A stretch of 64,000 nucleotides of DNA from an uncultured Oscillospiraceae bacterium (GTDB lineage: Bacteria > Bacillota > Clostridia > Oscillospirales > Oscillospiraceae): NCBI GenBank assembly GCA_947627735.1, contig CANQXG010000011.1, positions 1 through 64,000 of the forward strand. Direction: 5' to 3'. The position numbers were made by a program, and so were the translations under genes. Positions 54,156 to 62,607 of this stretch are shown piece after piece (the first letter of the stretch is position 1; every line of letters starts with the position of its first letter). The notes beneath the pieces were generated by a model. That model did not search any database and was not told the DNA's origin. It was given only the letters and a program-made list of their open reading frames with translations.

Positions 54156-56399
54156 ATGGCACGCAAAGCGAAAGACAACGAACCGAAAAAGCGGGGCGCG
54201 GACCCCAACGTGATGGGCCTGCAGGGCGAGACCATCGACCAGCCCATCACCGACACCCTGGAGCGCAACTTCATGCCCTACGCCATGAGCGTCATCGTCT
54301 CCCGGGCCATCCCGGAGATCGACGGGTTCAAGCCCAGCCACCGGAAGCTGCTGTACTGCATGTACCAGATGGGCCTGCTCACCGGCGCCCGGACCAAATC
54401 CGCCAACATCGTGGGCCAGACCATGCACTATAACCCCCACGGGGACGCGGCCATCTATGAGACCATGGTGCGCCTGACGGCGGACAACCAGGCTCTGAAC
54501 ACCCCCTTCGTGGACTCCAAGGGCAATTTCGGCAAGGTGTACTCCCGGGACATGGCCTACGCCGCCAGCCGGTACACCGAGGCGAAGCTGGCCCCCATAT
54601 GCGCGGAGCTGTTCCGGGACATCGGCAAGGACACGGTGGACTTCGTGCCCAACTACGACAACTCCACCACCGAGCCCACCCTGCTGCCCACCACCTTCCC
54701 CAATGTGCTGGTCAGCGCCAACCTGGGCATCGCCGTGGGCATGGCCAGCCAGATATGCGGCTTCAACCTGGCGGAGGTGTGCCAGACCACCATCGACCTG
54801 ATCCGGGACCCGGACCACGAGATCCTCTCCACCATGCCCGCCCCCGACTTCCCCACCGGCGGCGAGATCGTCTACGACCCCGGCGTCATGGCGGAGATAT
54901 ACCGCACAGGCCGTGGCTCCTTCCCGGTCCGTGCCCGGTGGCGCTACGTGGAGAAGGAGCACATCATCGAGGTCTACGAGATCCCCTACACCACCACCGT
55001 GGAGGCCATACTGGACAAGTGCCGGGACCTGATCAAGGACGGGAAGGTCAAAGAGATCGCCGACATGCGGGATGAAACGGACCTGGGCGGGCTGAAGCTG
55101 GCCATCGACGTGAAGCGGGGCACGGACCCGGACCGGCTGATGGCGAAGCTATTTAAGCTCACCCCCCTGCAGGACAACTACCCCTGCAACTTCAACATCC
55201 TCATCGCCGGCTCCCCCCAGGTGCTGGGGGTGGGCGAGATCCTCAATGAGTGGATCGCCTGGCGCACCGAGTGCGTCCGCCGGCGGGTGTGGTTCGACAT
55301 GACCAAGAAAAAGGAGAAGCTGCACCTTCTGGAGGGCCTGAAGGCCATATTGCTGGACATCGACCGGGCCATCGCCATCATCCGCCAGACGGAAACCGAG
55401 TCCGAGGTGGTGCCCAACCTGATGATCGGCTTCGGCATCGACCAGGTCCAGGCGGAGTACGTCGCCGAGATCAAGCTGCGCAACATCAACCGGGAGTATA
55501 TCCTCAAGCGCACCGAGGAGACCGCCGCCCTGGCCGAGGAGATCAGGGACCTGGAGGACGTCCTCAACAGCCGCCGCCGGCAGCGGTCCATCATCGTGGA
55601 CGAGCTGAAGGCCGTGATGAAGAAATACCCCTCCCCCCGCCGGACGGGCCTGGTGTACGCCAAGGAGGTGGAGGAGCTGGACGACATCGACGCCGGCGCG
55701 GAGGATTACCCGGTGCACCTGTTCCTGTCCCGCCACGGGTACTTCAAAAAGATCACCCCCCAGTCCCTGCGGATGAGCGGGGAGCAGAAATACAAGGAGG
55801 ACGACGGCCTGGGCTGGTACTTCGAGACCACCAACACCGCGGAGCTGCTGCTGTTCACCGACCGGCAGCAGGCCTACAAGCTGCGGGCCGCCGACATGGC
55901 CGACTCCAAGGCCAGCGCCCTGGGGGACTATCTGCCCGGGAAGCTGGGCATGGAGCCGGGGGAGACCATCCTGGCGGCGGTGCTGTGCGGGGACTACTCC
56001 GGGACCATCCTGCTGTTTTTCCAAAACGGCAAATGCGCCCGGCTGCCCCTGGCCGCCTACGCCACCAAGACCAACCGGAAAAAGCTCACCGGCGCCTATT
56101 CCGACAAAAGCCCCCTGGCCGCGCTGCTGCCCCTGGAGGGAGAGCAGGAGATCGCCGTCACCACCGCCGAGGGCCGGTGCGTGGTGTTCTCGTCGGCGCT
56201 GCTGGCCCCCAAGACCAGCCGCACCACCCAGGGCGTGCAGGTGGTCAGCGTGAAGAAGCATCCCGTGGTGCGGGCCGTCCCCCTGGCGGACAGCCCCATC
56301 CAGAACCAGGCCCGCTACCGGGTCCGCTCCATCCCCGCCGCCGGCGCCAAGCTCACCGACGCCGACCGCGGCGAGGAGCAGATGACCCTGCTGGTCTGA
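54156..56399 (+). CDS. parC: Type II topoisomerase subunit A (ParC-like)
   Basis: A 747-residue cleavage/religation subunit. The catalytic Tyr is Y140 with R139 beside it (YAASRYTE). The quinolone-resistance region reads HGDAAIYE (95-102): the usual Ser is Ala98, while the acidic residue is kept as E102. The winged-helix and tower regions are followed by a coiled coil (about 420-490) and a shortened C-terminal domain of about 240 residues. It has no clear gyrase box (QRRGGKG), which favours topoisomerase IV over gyrase. Confidence 0.9.
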   Translation: MARKAKDNEPKKRGADPNVMGLQGETIDQPITDTLERNFMPYAMSVIVSRAIPEIDGFKPSHRKLLYCMYQMGLLTGARTKSANIVGQTMHYNPHGDAAIYETMVRLTADNQALNTPFVDSKGNFGKVYSRDMAYAASRYTEAKLAPICAELFRDIGKDTVDFVPNYDNSTTEPTLLPTTFPNVLVSANLGIAVGMASQICGFNLAEVCQTTIDLIRDPDHEILSTMPAPDFPTGGEIVYDPGVMAEIYRTGRGSFPVRARWRYVEKEHIIEVYEIPYTTTVEAILDKCRDLIKDGKVKEIADMRDETDLGGLKLAIDVKRGTDPDRLMAKLFKLTPLQDNYPCNFNILIAGSPQVLGVGEILNEWIAWRTECVRRRVWFDMTKKKEKLHLLEGLKAILLDIDRAIAIIRQTETESEVVPNLMIGFGIDQVQAEYVAEIKLRNINREYILKRTEETAALAEEIRDLEDVLNSRRRQRSIIVDELKAVMKKYPSPRRTGLVYAKEVEELDDIDAGAEDYPVHLFLSRHGYFKKITPQSLRMSGEQKYKEDDGLGWYFETTNTAELLLFTDRQQAYKLRAADMADSKASALGDYLPGKLGMEPGETILAAVLCGDYSGTILLFFQNGKCARLPLAAYATKTNRKKLTGAYSDKSPLAALLPLEGEQEIAVTTAEGRCVVFSSALLAPKTSRTTQGVQVVSVKKHPVVRAVPLADSPIQNQARYRVRSIPAAGAKLTDADRGEEQMTLLV

Positions 56400-56487
56400 C
56401 GGGCGGAGGGCTTTGAGGCAGCAGAACTCTTCACCGCTCCTCATTTTCGGGGAGATGTCAGAGCGGGCGCTATGGAGGAATGATATC

Positions 56488-56832
56488 ATGGCGAAAAAGA
56501 ACGGTATATGCGCGTTGTGTTCCGCACTTATCATGCTGTTGCTGCCATGGTGCGCCGCCGCTTTTGCGGACGGGGTCAGCGGTATGGCGATCTGTCTGCT
56601 CCTGTTCTTTGCCGTTGACCCGATGGCGGCGATATGCGTGGGCGTGTTCGCGGGCAGAAAGTTGAAGGCGGCTTGGTTCCAGCCCTTGCTCCTATCTGCC
56701 CTGTTCCTGCTGGGAACGTGGGTCTTCTTTGACATGGGAGAGCGCGCGTTCCTGCTCTACGCGGCCATCTATCTGCTTCTCGGCTACGCGGCCGCGGCCA
56801 TCGCTGCGGTCCTTGGCAGGAAAAAAGGATAG
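56488..56832 (+). CDS. Small integral membrane protein, unknown
   Basis: A 114-residue protein with about four hydrophobic segments (about 10-28, 32-50, 62-80, 86-108) and a basic C-terminus (GRKKG). No family recognised. GGAGGA lies 9 nt before the ATG at 56488; an in-frame ATG farther upstream lacks a ribosome site. It lies 88 bp after the parC-like stop and may be read from the topoisomerase promoter. Its base use (more A/T) differs a little from the neighbours. Confidence 0.65.
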   Translation: MAKKNGICALCSALIMLLLPWCAAAFADGVSGMAICLLLFFAVDPMAAICVGVFAGRKLKAAWFQPLLLSALFLLGTWVFFDMGERAFLLYAAIYLLLGYAAAAIAAVLGRKKG

Positions 56833-56871
56833 GCTCATCCCCTTTGCCGCGCCGCCGGTGCTCCTTATTGC

Positions 56872-56985
56872 GGCTCCCTTGTGTAAAGGGAGCTGTCGCC
56901 GCCGCAGGCGGTGACTGAGGGATTGTTCGACAACCCCTCCGAGCCGCCTTCCGGTGGCCCACCTCCCCTTGCACAGGGGAGGCTT
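56872..56985 (-). repeat. Dispersed palindromic repeat, copy D
   Basis: Reverse orientation relative to copies A and C. It starts with GGCTCCCTTGTGTAAAGGGA, then the GGCGGTGACTGAGGGATTGT block, and closes with CTCCCCTTGCACAGGGGAG. It has the shortest centre of the four copies. It lies between the small membrane protein and the YitT-family gene. Confidence 0.9.
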
Positions 56986-57091
56986 CAAAACGGTGCGGCT
57001 TTGCCGCTTCCTCTTTACACGAAGGGGCCGTCCATATTGTGATCTATATTTTTTGCCGCTGCGGCGGCGAGCTTAAGCGAGGCTATCACCA

Positions 57092-57964
57092 TTGGATAAA
57101 CTGAAAGCGTTTTTGAAAACCGACGGTCTGGCCGTGGCCATGACCCTGGTCGGGTGTGTGCTGACTGCCGTCAGCTTCTCCTTTTTCACCTACCCCAACT
57201 CCATCGTCTCCGGCGGGCTTACGGGCATCGCCCAGATCCTCAACCTGCTCACCGGCCTGCCGGTAGGCGCCATGGTCATCGCCATGAACGTGCCGCTGTT
57301 CGCCGTGGCGTGGAAGCAGTTCGGCCTGCGGTTCATCATCTACTCCCTCATCGGCATGGTGGGCTGCAACGTGGCCATCGACCTGTTCAGCCTGTTCGCC
57401 TGGCCTCTGACGGAGGACATCCTCCTGGCGGCGGTGTACGGCGGCATTTTGAAGGGCCTGGGCTACGGCATCATCTTCGCCGCCGGCGGCACCTCCGGGG
57501 GCACGGACATCCTGTCCCGGATGCTCCGGCGCAAGTACGCCTACATCCAGCTGGGCACCATCAGCATGGCCCTGGACGTCACCGTGGTGGTGGCCTTCGC
57601 CGTCATCTTCCGGCGGGCGGACGCGGCCATGTACACCATCATCACCATGTTCGTGTCCAGCCGCCTGGTGAACATGGTGCTGTACGGCACGGCCAACTCC
57701 AGCGTGTGCTACATCATCACCGTCCACCCCCACCACATCGCCATGACCATCGGCGAGCGGCTCGGCCGGGGCGCCACCCTCCTGAAGGGGGAGGGGGCGT
57801 ACAGCGGCGAGGAGCGGGACGTGGTCCTGTGCGCCGTCAAGCGCAGCCAGATCCCCTCCCTGAAGCGGATCGTGTCCTCCATCGACGGCCAGGCCTTCGT
57901 CATCGTCACCCAGTCCCATGAGGTGTTCGGAAAGAACTTTCAAAATATCGTCAAGGTCGACTGA
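57092..57964 (+). CDS. YitT family membrane protein
   Basis: A 290-residue protein with an N-terminal membrane domain of about five or six helices (motif FFTYPNSIVSGGLTGIAQIL; AAGGTSGGTDILSRM) and a C-terminal DUF2179 domain of about 90 residues (RGATLLKGEGAYSGEE, then VLCAVKRSQIPSLKRIV). The family is widespread in Firmicutes and has no firm function, though a transport role is suspected. The likely start is TTG 57092 with GAGG 9 nt upstream. The next gene follows after 16 bp. Confidence 0.88.
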   Translation: MDKLKAFLKTDGLAVAMTLVGCVLTAVSFSFFTYPNSIVSGGLTGIAQILNLLTGLPVGAMVIAMNVPLFAVAWKQFGLRFIIYSLIGMVGCNVAIDLFSLFAWPLTEDILLAAVYGGILKGLGYGIIFAAGGTSGGTDILSRMLRRKYAYIQLGTISMALDVTVVVAFAVIFRRADAAMYTIITMFVSSRLVNMVLYGTANSSVCYIITVHPHHIAMTIGERLGRGATLLKGEGAYSGEERDVVLCAVKRSQIPSLKRIVSSIDGQAFVIVTQSHEVFGKNFQNIVKVD

Positions 57965-57980
57965 CCGAAAGGAGATCGCT

Positions 57981-58568
57981 ATGGAAAAGATCGTGGAGGC
58001 TCTGCGGAAAAACGGCTTCACCGTCACCGAGTGCGCCGACCGGAAGGCGGCGGCGGACTATCTGGCGGGGAGCATCAGCGGCAAGACCGTCGGCATGGGC
58101 GGCAGCATGACCCTGGGTGCGCTGGACGTGTATGACCGGCTGGCGGCGGACAACACCGTCTTCTGGCACCAGGTCACCCCCGGCGACGACGTGTGCGTCC
58201 AGGCGGACAACGCCCAGGTGTACATCACCAGCGCCAACGCGGTGTCGGAGGAGGGCTACATCCTGAACATCGACGGCCGGGGCAACCGCACCGCCGGCAC
58301 CATCATGAAAAAGGAGCGGGTGATCGTCGTCGTGGGCGAGAACAAGCTGTCCGGCCCCTTCCCCCAGGCCCTGGAGCGGGCCAGAAACGTGGCCGCGCCC
58401 CTGAACGCCAAGCGCCTGAACAAAAAGACCCCCTGCGCCGCCGACGGGAAGTGCCACGACTGCGCCAGCCCGGACCGGCTGTGCAACGTGCTGGTGGTGC
58501 TGTGGGGCAAACCCTCCTGGTGCGAGCAGATGGAGGTCCTGCTGATCCATGAGGATCTGGGATATTAA
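57981..58568 (+). CDS. LUD-domain protein (LutC/YkgG-like)
   Basis: A 195-residue protein of the LUD family, related to subunits of the LutABC lactate oxidation complex but here encoded alone. It has TVGMGGSMTLGALDVYD, SANAVSEEGYILNIDG and a Cys-rich C-terminal motif C-x6-C-x2-C-x6-C, also seen in other stand-alone members. Lactate use by this protein alone is not supported. AAAGGAG precedes the ATG at 57981. The next gene starts 20 nt before its stop. Confidence 0.87.
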   Translation: MEKIVEALRKNGFTVTECADRKAAADYLAGSISGKTVGMGGSMTLGALDVYDRLAADNTVFWHQVTPGDDVCVQADNAQVYITSANAVSEEGYILNIDGRGNRTAGTIMKKERVIVVVGENKLSGPFPQALERARNVAAPLNAKRLNKKTPCAADGKCHDCASPDRLCNVLVVLWGKPSWCEQMEVLLIHEDLGY

Positions 58569-59730
58569 GCGGGCGGCGGCAGCGCTGGTGTGTCTGGCGC
58601 TGCCGCTGACCATGAGCGGGTGCGCGGCGGTGTTCGACCGCAGCTATTCCGTCAGCCAGCCCTATGAACCCGCCGCCGTCCAGGAGGAGCCGCCGGAGGC
58701 GGCCTATGACGCCATCACCAGCTACGCCGCCCTGCGCCGGGCCATCGAGCAGCTGGTGGCGGACCATGTGGAGTCGGCCCAGCTGCAGTTCACCAGCTAC
58801 GACGGGGACCTGCGTCAGGACATCTCCACCGCCTGCTGGGAGGTGAAGTCCTCCTCCCCCCTGGGGGCCTTCGCCGTGGACTACATCAGCTATGACCTGA
58901 GCCGGATCGTCAGCTACTACCAGGCGGAGGTGAACATCGCCTACAAGCGCTCCGCCGCCCAGGTCCAGTCCCTGGAGATCGCCGCCACCTCCTCCGCCCT
59001 GACCGGGCGGCTGGACAGGGCGCTGCGCCAGGGGGAGACCTATCTGGTGCTGCAGATCGCCGACGCCTCCGCCACGGCGGACACCGTCCGGGGGAGCGTG
59101 TCCCAGGCCTATTACGCCGACCCGCTGGCCTGTCCCGTGCTGCCGGAGGTGGAGGTGGGGCTGTACCCCGAAACCGGCGTCAGCCGCATCGCGGAGATAA
59201 GCCTCAACTACGCCCTGGAACCCACGGAGCTGGCCCAGCGGCGGCAGGACCTGGCCGACGCGGCGGCGGCCCTGGCCCAGACGGAGCCGGCGGAGGTGCC
59301 GGAGGGAAAGGAGAGCGCCGCGCCGCTGTACGCCCTGTACCGCCGTCTGCCGGAGATATGCCGGGCGGATGAGGAGGCCGGCTCCACCGCCTGGGACGCC
59401 CTCACCGCCGGCGCCGCCGACAGCCAGGGCATGGCCATGGCCTTCAAGGCCGGCTGCGACGCCATGGGGGTGGAGTGCCTGGTGGCGGCCGGGCGGCTGG
59501 ACGGGAACGAGCACTACTGGAACATTGTCACCCTGGACGGGGCCAGCTACCACGTGGACGTGTCCGGCGGCGAGCCGGAGGTGTTCCTGGCCGGGGACGG
59601 GTCGCTGTGGGGCGTGTACTGGTGGGACACCAGCGACTACCCCGCCTGCCCGGAGGACTACTACTTCTTCGGCGAGCCGGAGCCGGAGGCAACTCCCGAG
59701 CCGGTCCCGGCGCCGGAGATGGAAAACTGA
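58549..59730 (+). CDS. Transglutaminase-like lipoprotein, probable pseudoenzyme
   Basis: A 393-residue lipoprotein with signal peptide and lipobox C25 (MSGC). The middle holds a mostly helical/beta region and the C-terminal 120 residues resemble a transglutaminase-like fold: DSQGMAMAFKAGCDAMG, then GNEHYWNIV (H322) and YHVDVSGG (D337). The nucleophile expected in the G-x-C-x-G-(Y/F)-A motif is Ser292 here (DSQGMA), so protease or transferase activity is doubtful. A Pro/Glu-rich tail ends the protein. It overlaps the LUD gene by 20 nt. Confidence 0.8.
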   Translation: MRIWDIKRAAAALVCLALPLTMSGCAAVFDRSYSVSQPYEPAAVQEEPPEAAYDAITSYAALRRAIEQLVADHVESAQLQFTSYDGDLRQDISTACWEVKSSSPLGAFAVDYISYDLSRIVSYYQAEVNIAYKRSAAQVQSLEIAATSSALTGRLDRALRQGETYLVLQIADASATADTVRGSVSQAYYADPLACPVLPEVEVGLYPETGVSRIAEISLNYALEPTELAQRRQDLADAAAALAQTEPAEVPEGKESAAPLYALYRRLPEICRADEEAGSTAWDALTAGAADSQGMAMAFKAGCDAMGVECLVAAGRLDGNEHYWNIVTLDGASYHVDVSGGEPEVFLAGDGSLWGVYWWDTSDYPACPEDYYFFGEPEPEATPEPVPAPEMEN

Positions 59731-59746
59731 GAGACGCTTCGGGGGA

Positions 59747-59797
59747 TTTTAACCCACTTTTAATCTCCCTTCCATGGGCTTTTAAGCCTGGTATGGT
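59747..59797 (+). promoter_or_regulatory. 11-bp-phased TTTTAA boxes before the UBA-like gene
   Basis: TTTTAA occurs at 59747, 59758 and 59780, spaced by 11 and 22 bp, so all lie on the same helix face. A candidate -10 TATGGT is at 59792-59797. Such direct repeats are typical binding sites of OmpR-family regulators, and one is encoded at 60446. Confidence 0.5.
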
Positions 59798-59832
59798 ATC
59801 CTCCGGACAGATAAAGGCAAGGAGGTATCGCA

Positions 59833-60387
59833 ATGGAGCGATATGAAATGGCAGAACTTCTCAGCCAGAAGGCCGGGGTCACCCTGGAGGAGGCCCGGAC
59901 GGCGCTGGACGAGAACAACTGGGACCTGCTGGACGCCATGGTGGCGCTGGAGCGCGCCCACAAGACCGCCGGCCCGTCCGTGCACATGGAAACGGAGGCC
60001 GCCCCCGCCTACACCAATCCGGTGCGGCCCGTGAAGAACGTCAGCCGCCACAAGGGACCCGGCTTTTTCTCCAACGGCTTCGCCGTGCTGTGGGAGTACA
60101 TCAAGAAGCTGTTCCGCATCACCCTGGACAACGACTTCGTGGTCACCTACCACGACAAGCGGCTGATGGCCGTGCCGGTGCTGGTGATGATCGTGCTGTT
60201 CTTCGCAAGCTTCGGGCTGATGCTGGTGGTGCTGATCGCGGGACTTTTCTGCTCCTGCCGGTACCACTTCGAGGGCCGGCAGCTGGGCAGGGACACCATC
60301 AACCAGGCCATGGACAAGGCCAGCGACATCGCCCAGGACATCAAGGAGTCCTTCCGCGCCGACGGCCAGGACGATGGCCAGGCATGA
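59833..60387 (+). CDS. UBA-like domain membrane protein (DUF4342-like)
   Basis: A 184-residue protein. Residues 3-42 form a small three-helix UBA/DUF4342-type domain (LLSQKAGVTLEEARTALDEN then WDLLDAMVALE). A Pro-rich linker follows, then a membrane stretch (about 115-140) and an amphipathic C-terminal helix (AMDKASDIAQDIKESF). Function unknown; similar proteins are common next to envelope regulators in Firmicutes. AAGGAGG precedes the ATG. The response regulator gene follows 58 bp later. Confidence 0.8.
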   Translation: MERYEMAELLSQKAGVTLEEARTALDENNWDLLDAMVALERAHKTAGPSVHMETEAAPAYTNPVRPVKNVSRHKGPGFFSNGFAVLWEYIKKLFRITLDNDFVVTYHDKRLMAVPVLVMIVLFFASFGLMLVVLIAGLFCSCRYHFEGRQLGRDTINQAMDKASDIAQDIKESFRADGQDDGQA

Positions 60388-60445
60388 GAAAGGATGACAC
60401 CCGGGAGGGGACGGAGCGCCGTCCCCTCTGCCTGCGGAAGGGACG

Positions 60446-61141
60446 GTGACAGCCGTGGATGTGAACATTCTCATCGTGGAGGACGAGGGGGCCATCGCCC
60501 GGTTTCTGGAGCTGGAGCTGACCCACGAGGGCTACGCCGTGGCGAAAGCCGCCGATGGCCGGGAGGGCCTGTCCATGGCCCTGTGCGGGCAGTACGACCT
60601 GGTGCTGCTGGACGTGATGCTGCCGGGCCTCAACGGCCTGGAGGTGCTGCGCCGGCTCCGGGCGGAGTCGGACGTGCCCGTCATACTGCTCACCGCCCGG
60701 GACGCGGTGATGGACAAGGTCAGCGGCCTGGACATGGGCGCCAACGACTACATCACCAAGCCCTTCTCCATCGAGGAGCTTTTGGCCCGCATCCGGGCGG
60801 TGCTCCGCTCCGGCGCGGCGGCGGAAAAGCGGCCCGCGCCCCTGCGCTGCGGAAAGCTGGTCCTGGACCCGGCCCGGCACACCGCCGCCTACGGCGAGGA
60901 ACCCCTGCAGCTGACCTATAAGGAATTTTCCCTGCTGCAGGCCCTATTGGAGAACCGGGACATCGTCCAGACCCGGGACATGCTGCTGGAGAAGGTCTGG
61001 GGCTATGACTACGCCGGGGAGACCAACGTGGTGGACGTGTACATCCGCTACCTGCGCCAGAAGATCGACAGCGTATTCGGCGTGAAGCTGATCCACACCG
61101 TCCGGGGCGTGGGCTACGTCATCAAGGGGGACGGCACATGA
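60446..61141 (+). CDS. OmpR/PhoB-family response regulator
   Basis: A 231-residue regulator with a receiver domain (phosphoacceptor D56 in LVLLDVMLPG, acidic pocket in VEDE, T in LLTAR, K in ITKPF) and a C-terminal winged helix (TYKEFSLLQALLEN and VVDVYIRYLRQKID). It is encoded 5' of a histidine kinase with 4-nt overlap. The start is uncertain: GTG 60446, 60455 or 60461 are in frame, and the GGAAGGGA upstream fits 60455 slightly better. Direct-repeat sites at 59747, 62445 and 63892 may be its targets (inference). Confidence 0.93.
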   Translation: MTAVDVNILIVEDEGAIARFLELELTHEGYAVAKAADGREGLSMALCGQYDLVLLDVMLPGLNGLEVLRRLRAESDVPVILLTARDAVMDKVSGLDMGANDYITKPFSIEELLARIRAVLRSGAAAEKRPAPLRCGKLVLDPARHTAAYGEEPLQLTYKEFSLLQALLENRDIVQTRDMLLEKVWGYDYAGETNVVDVYIRYLRQKIDSVFGVKLIHTVRGVGYVIKGDGT

Positions 61142-62460
61142 AAAGTCCCGGCCGCACCACCTCCATCGCCCGGAAGATCGCCTGGAGCCAGCAGTGGAAA
61201 AAGCTGTGGCGCATCCTGTGGCAGACGGCGGTGCTGTTCTGCGTGTGTACGGCGGTCTGGTGCGTCGGCGCGGAGATGGGCGCGCGGGGGGATCTGGGCC
61301 TGCGCTGGAGCCTGCGGAGCATCCAGTTCAACGACTTTCTGGACAAGTTTCTGACCTCCCCGTCCAACATCCTGGTCCAGCTGACGGGTACGGACGCGTT
61401 CGCCGGCACCGTCCTCTACCGGATCGGGGAGCAGACGGTGGAGATGGGGCTGTTTTTCTTCTGGCTCACCTTCACCCTGCTGAGCCTCACCGCCCTGCGG
61501 CTTTTCTGGTGGCTTCTCAGCTGCCTGTGGGCCACCCGGCGCATCCGCAAATACCTGCGGCCCATCGACGACATCGCCCAGGTGACGGAGAGCATCTCCT
61601 CCCACGGCTTCGACGAGGGCAAGTTCCACTCCCTCCAGGAGGCCATCGACCACCTGAACGGGGCCTCCCCCGACGAGATGCTGCACATCGGCGACGACGA
61701 CCTCAGCGGCCTGGAAACGGCGGTGAACAACCTGATCCGCCGTATGCACAACGGCTACCGCCAGCAGGTCCGGTTCGTGGACGACGCCAGCCATGAGCTG
61801 CGCACGCCCATCGCCGTGATCCAGGGCTACGCCGACATGCTGGACCGCTGGGGCAAGACCGACGAGAAGGTGCTCAACGAGTCCATCCGCGCCATCCGCA
61901 CGGAAACCGCCCACATGAAGACCCTGGTGGAGCAGCTGCTGTTCCTGGCCCGGGGCGACGCGGGCCGGCAGCAGCTGGACCGCCGGCCCCTGGATCTGGC
62001 GGCCCTGGTCCGGGAGGTGTGGGAGGAGAGCCGCATGATCGACAGCCTTCACGAGTACGCCCTGGAGGCGGACGGGCCGGTGCCGGTGCTGGCCGACGAG
62101 GCCCTGCTGAAGCAGGCGGTGCGCATCCTGGTGGACAACGCCTGCAAATACTCCTCCGTCTACACCCGCATCACCCTGCGGGCCTATCAGGATGGCCGGC
62201 TGGCCTGCGTGGACGTGCAGGACAACGGCATCGGCATCTCCCCGGAGGACGCGCCGAAGATATTCGACCGGTTCTACCGCTCCGACGCCGCCCGCCGCAC
62301 CGACGACAAGGGCAGCGGCCTTGGCCTGTCCATCGCCCGGTGGATCGTCACCCGCCACGGCGGCCGCTTCCAGGTGCGCTCCTACGAGGGCGTGGGCACC
62401 CGCGTGACCATCCTCCTGCCCCGGGAGTCGGCCCCGGCGGGCGATTTAAGAAAGACTTAA
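61138..62460 (+). CDS. Sensor histidine kinase
   Basis: A 440-residue HPK of the OmpR-partner type. Two membrane helices (about 26-46 and 101-128) flank a short outer loop of about 55 residues, which suggests a small sensing domain. HAMP-like helices follow, then the phosphoacceptor H219 in DASHELRTP, the N box (VDNACKYSS), G1 (DNGIGI), and G2 (GSGLGLSIA). The last bases of the gene contain part of an 11-bp repeat (62445-62461), a likely operator for the gene that follows. Confidence 0.94.
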   Translation: MKSPGRTTSIARKIAWSQQWKKLWRILWQTAVLFCVCTAVWCVGAEMGARGDLGLRWSLRSIQFNDFLDKFLTSPSNILVQLTGTDAFAGTVLYRIGEQTVEMGLFFFWLTFTLLSLTALRLFWWLLSCLWATRRIRKYLRPIDDIAQVTESISSHGFDEGKFHSLQEAIDHLNGASPDEMLHIGDDDLSGLETAVNNLIRRMHNGYRQQVRFVDDASHELRTPIAVIQGYADMLDRWGKTDEKVLNESIRAIRTETAHMKTLVEQLLFLARGDAGRQQLDRRPLDLAALVREVWEESRMIDSLHEYALEADGPVPVLADEALLKQAVRILVDNACKYSSVYTRITLRAYQDGRLACVDVQDNGIGISPEDAPKIFDRFYRSDAARRTDDKGSGLGLSIARWIVTRHGGRFQVRSYEGVGTRVTILLPRESAPAGDLRKT

Positions 62461-62489
62461 GAAACAAATCTACAAAACTGGTTTATACT
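62445..62489 (+). promoter_or_regulatory. Operator-like repeat and promoter of the GT2 synthase gene
   Basis: TTTAAG (62445-62450) and CTTAAG (62456-62461) lie exactly 11 bp apart and overlap the end of the kinase gene. A -10 TATACT (62484-62489) follows, with the repeat directly upstream of the -35 position (GAAACA, 62461-62466, poor match), as expected of an activated promoter. Confidence 0.6.
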
Positions 62490-62607
62490 GCCTCTTGGGC
62501 AAGAGCGCGGTATGGACCCGGGATTTTTACCCTTCCCTTTACCGCTCCCTTTACCTCCTGCCTTTATCATCAGGAAACGTAAAAACCGCGGAAAAGGGGG
62601 AGAGAAC

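Noticed and set aside
57981-58568. LutABC lactate utilisation operon
   Set aside because: Only a LutC-like LUD protein is present; no LutA or LutB iron-sulfur partners are adjacent.
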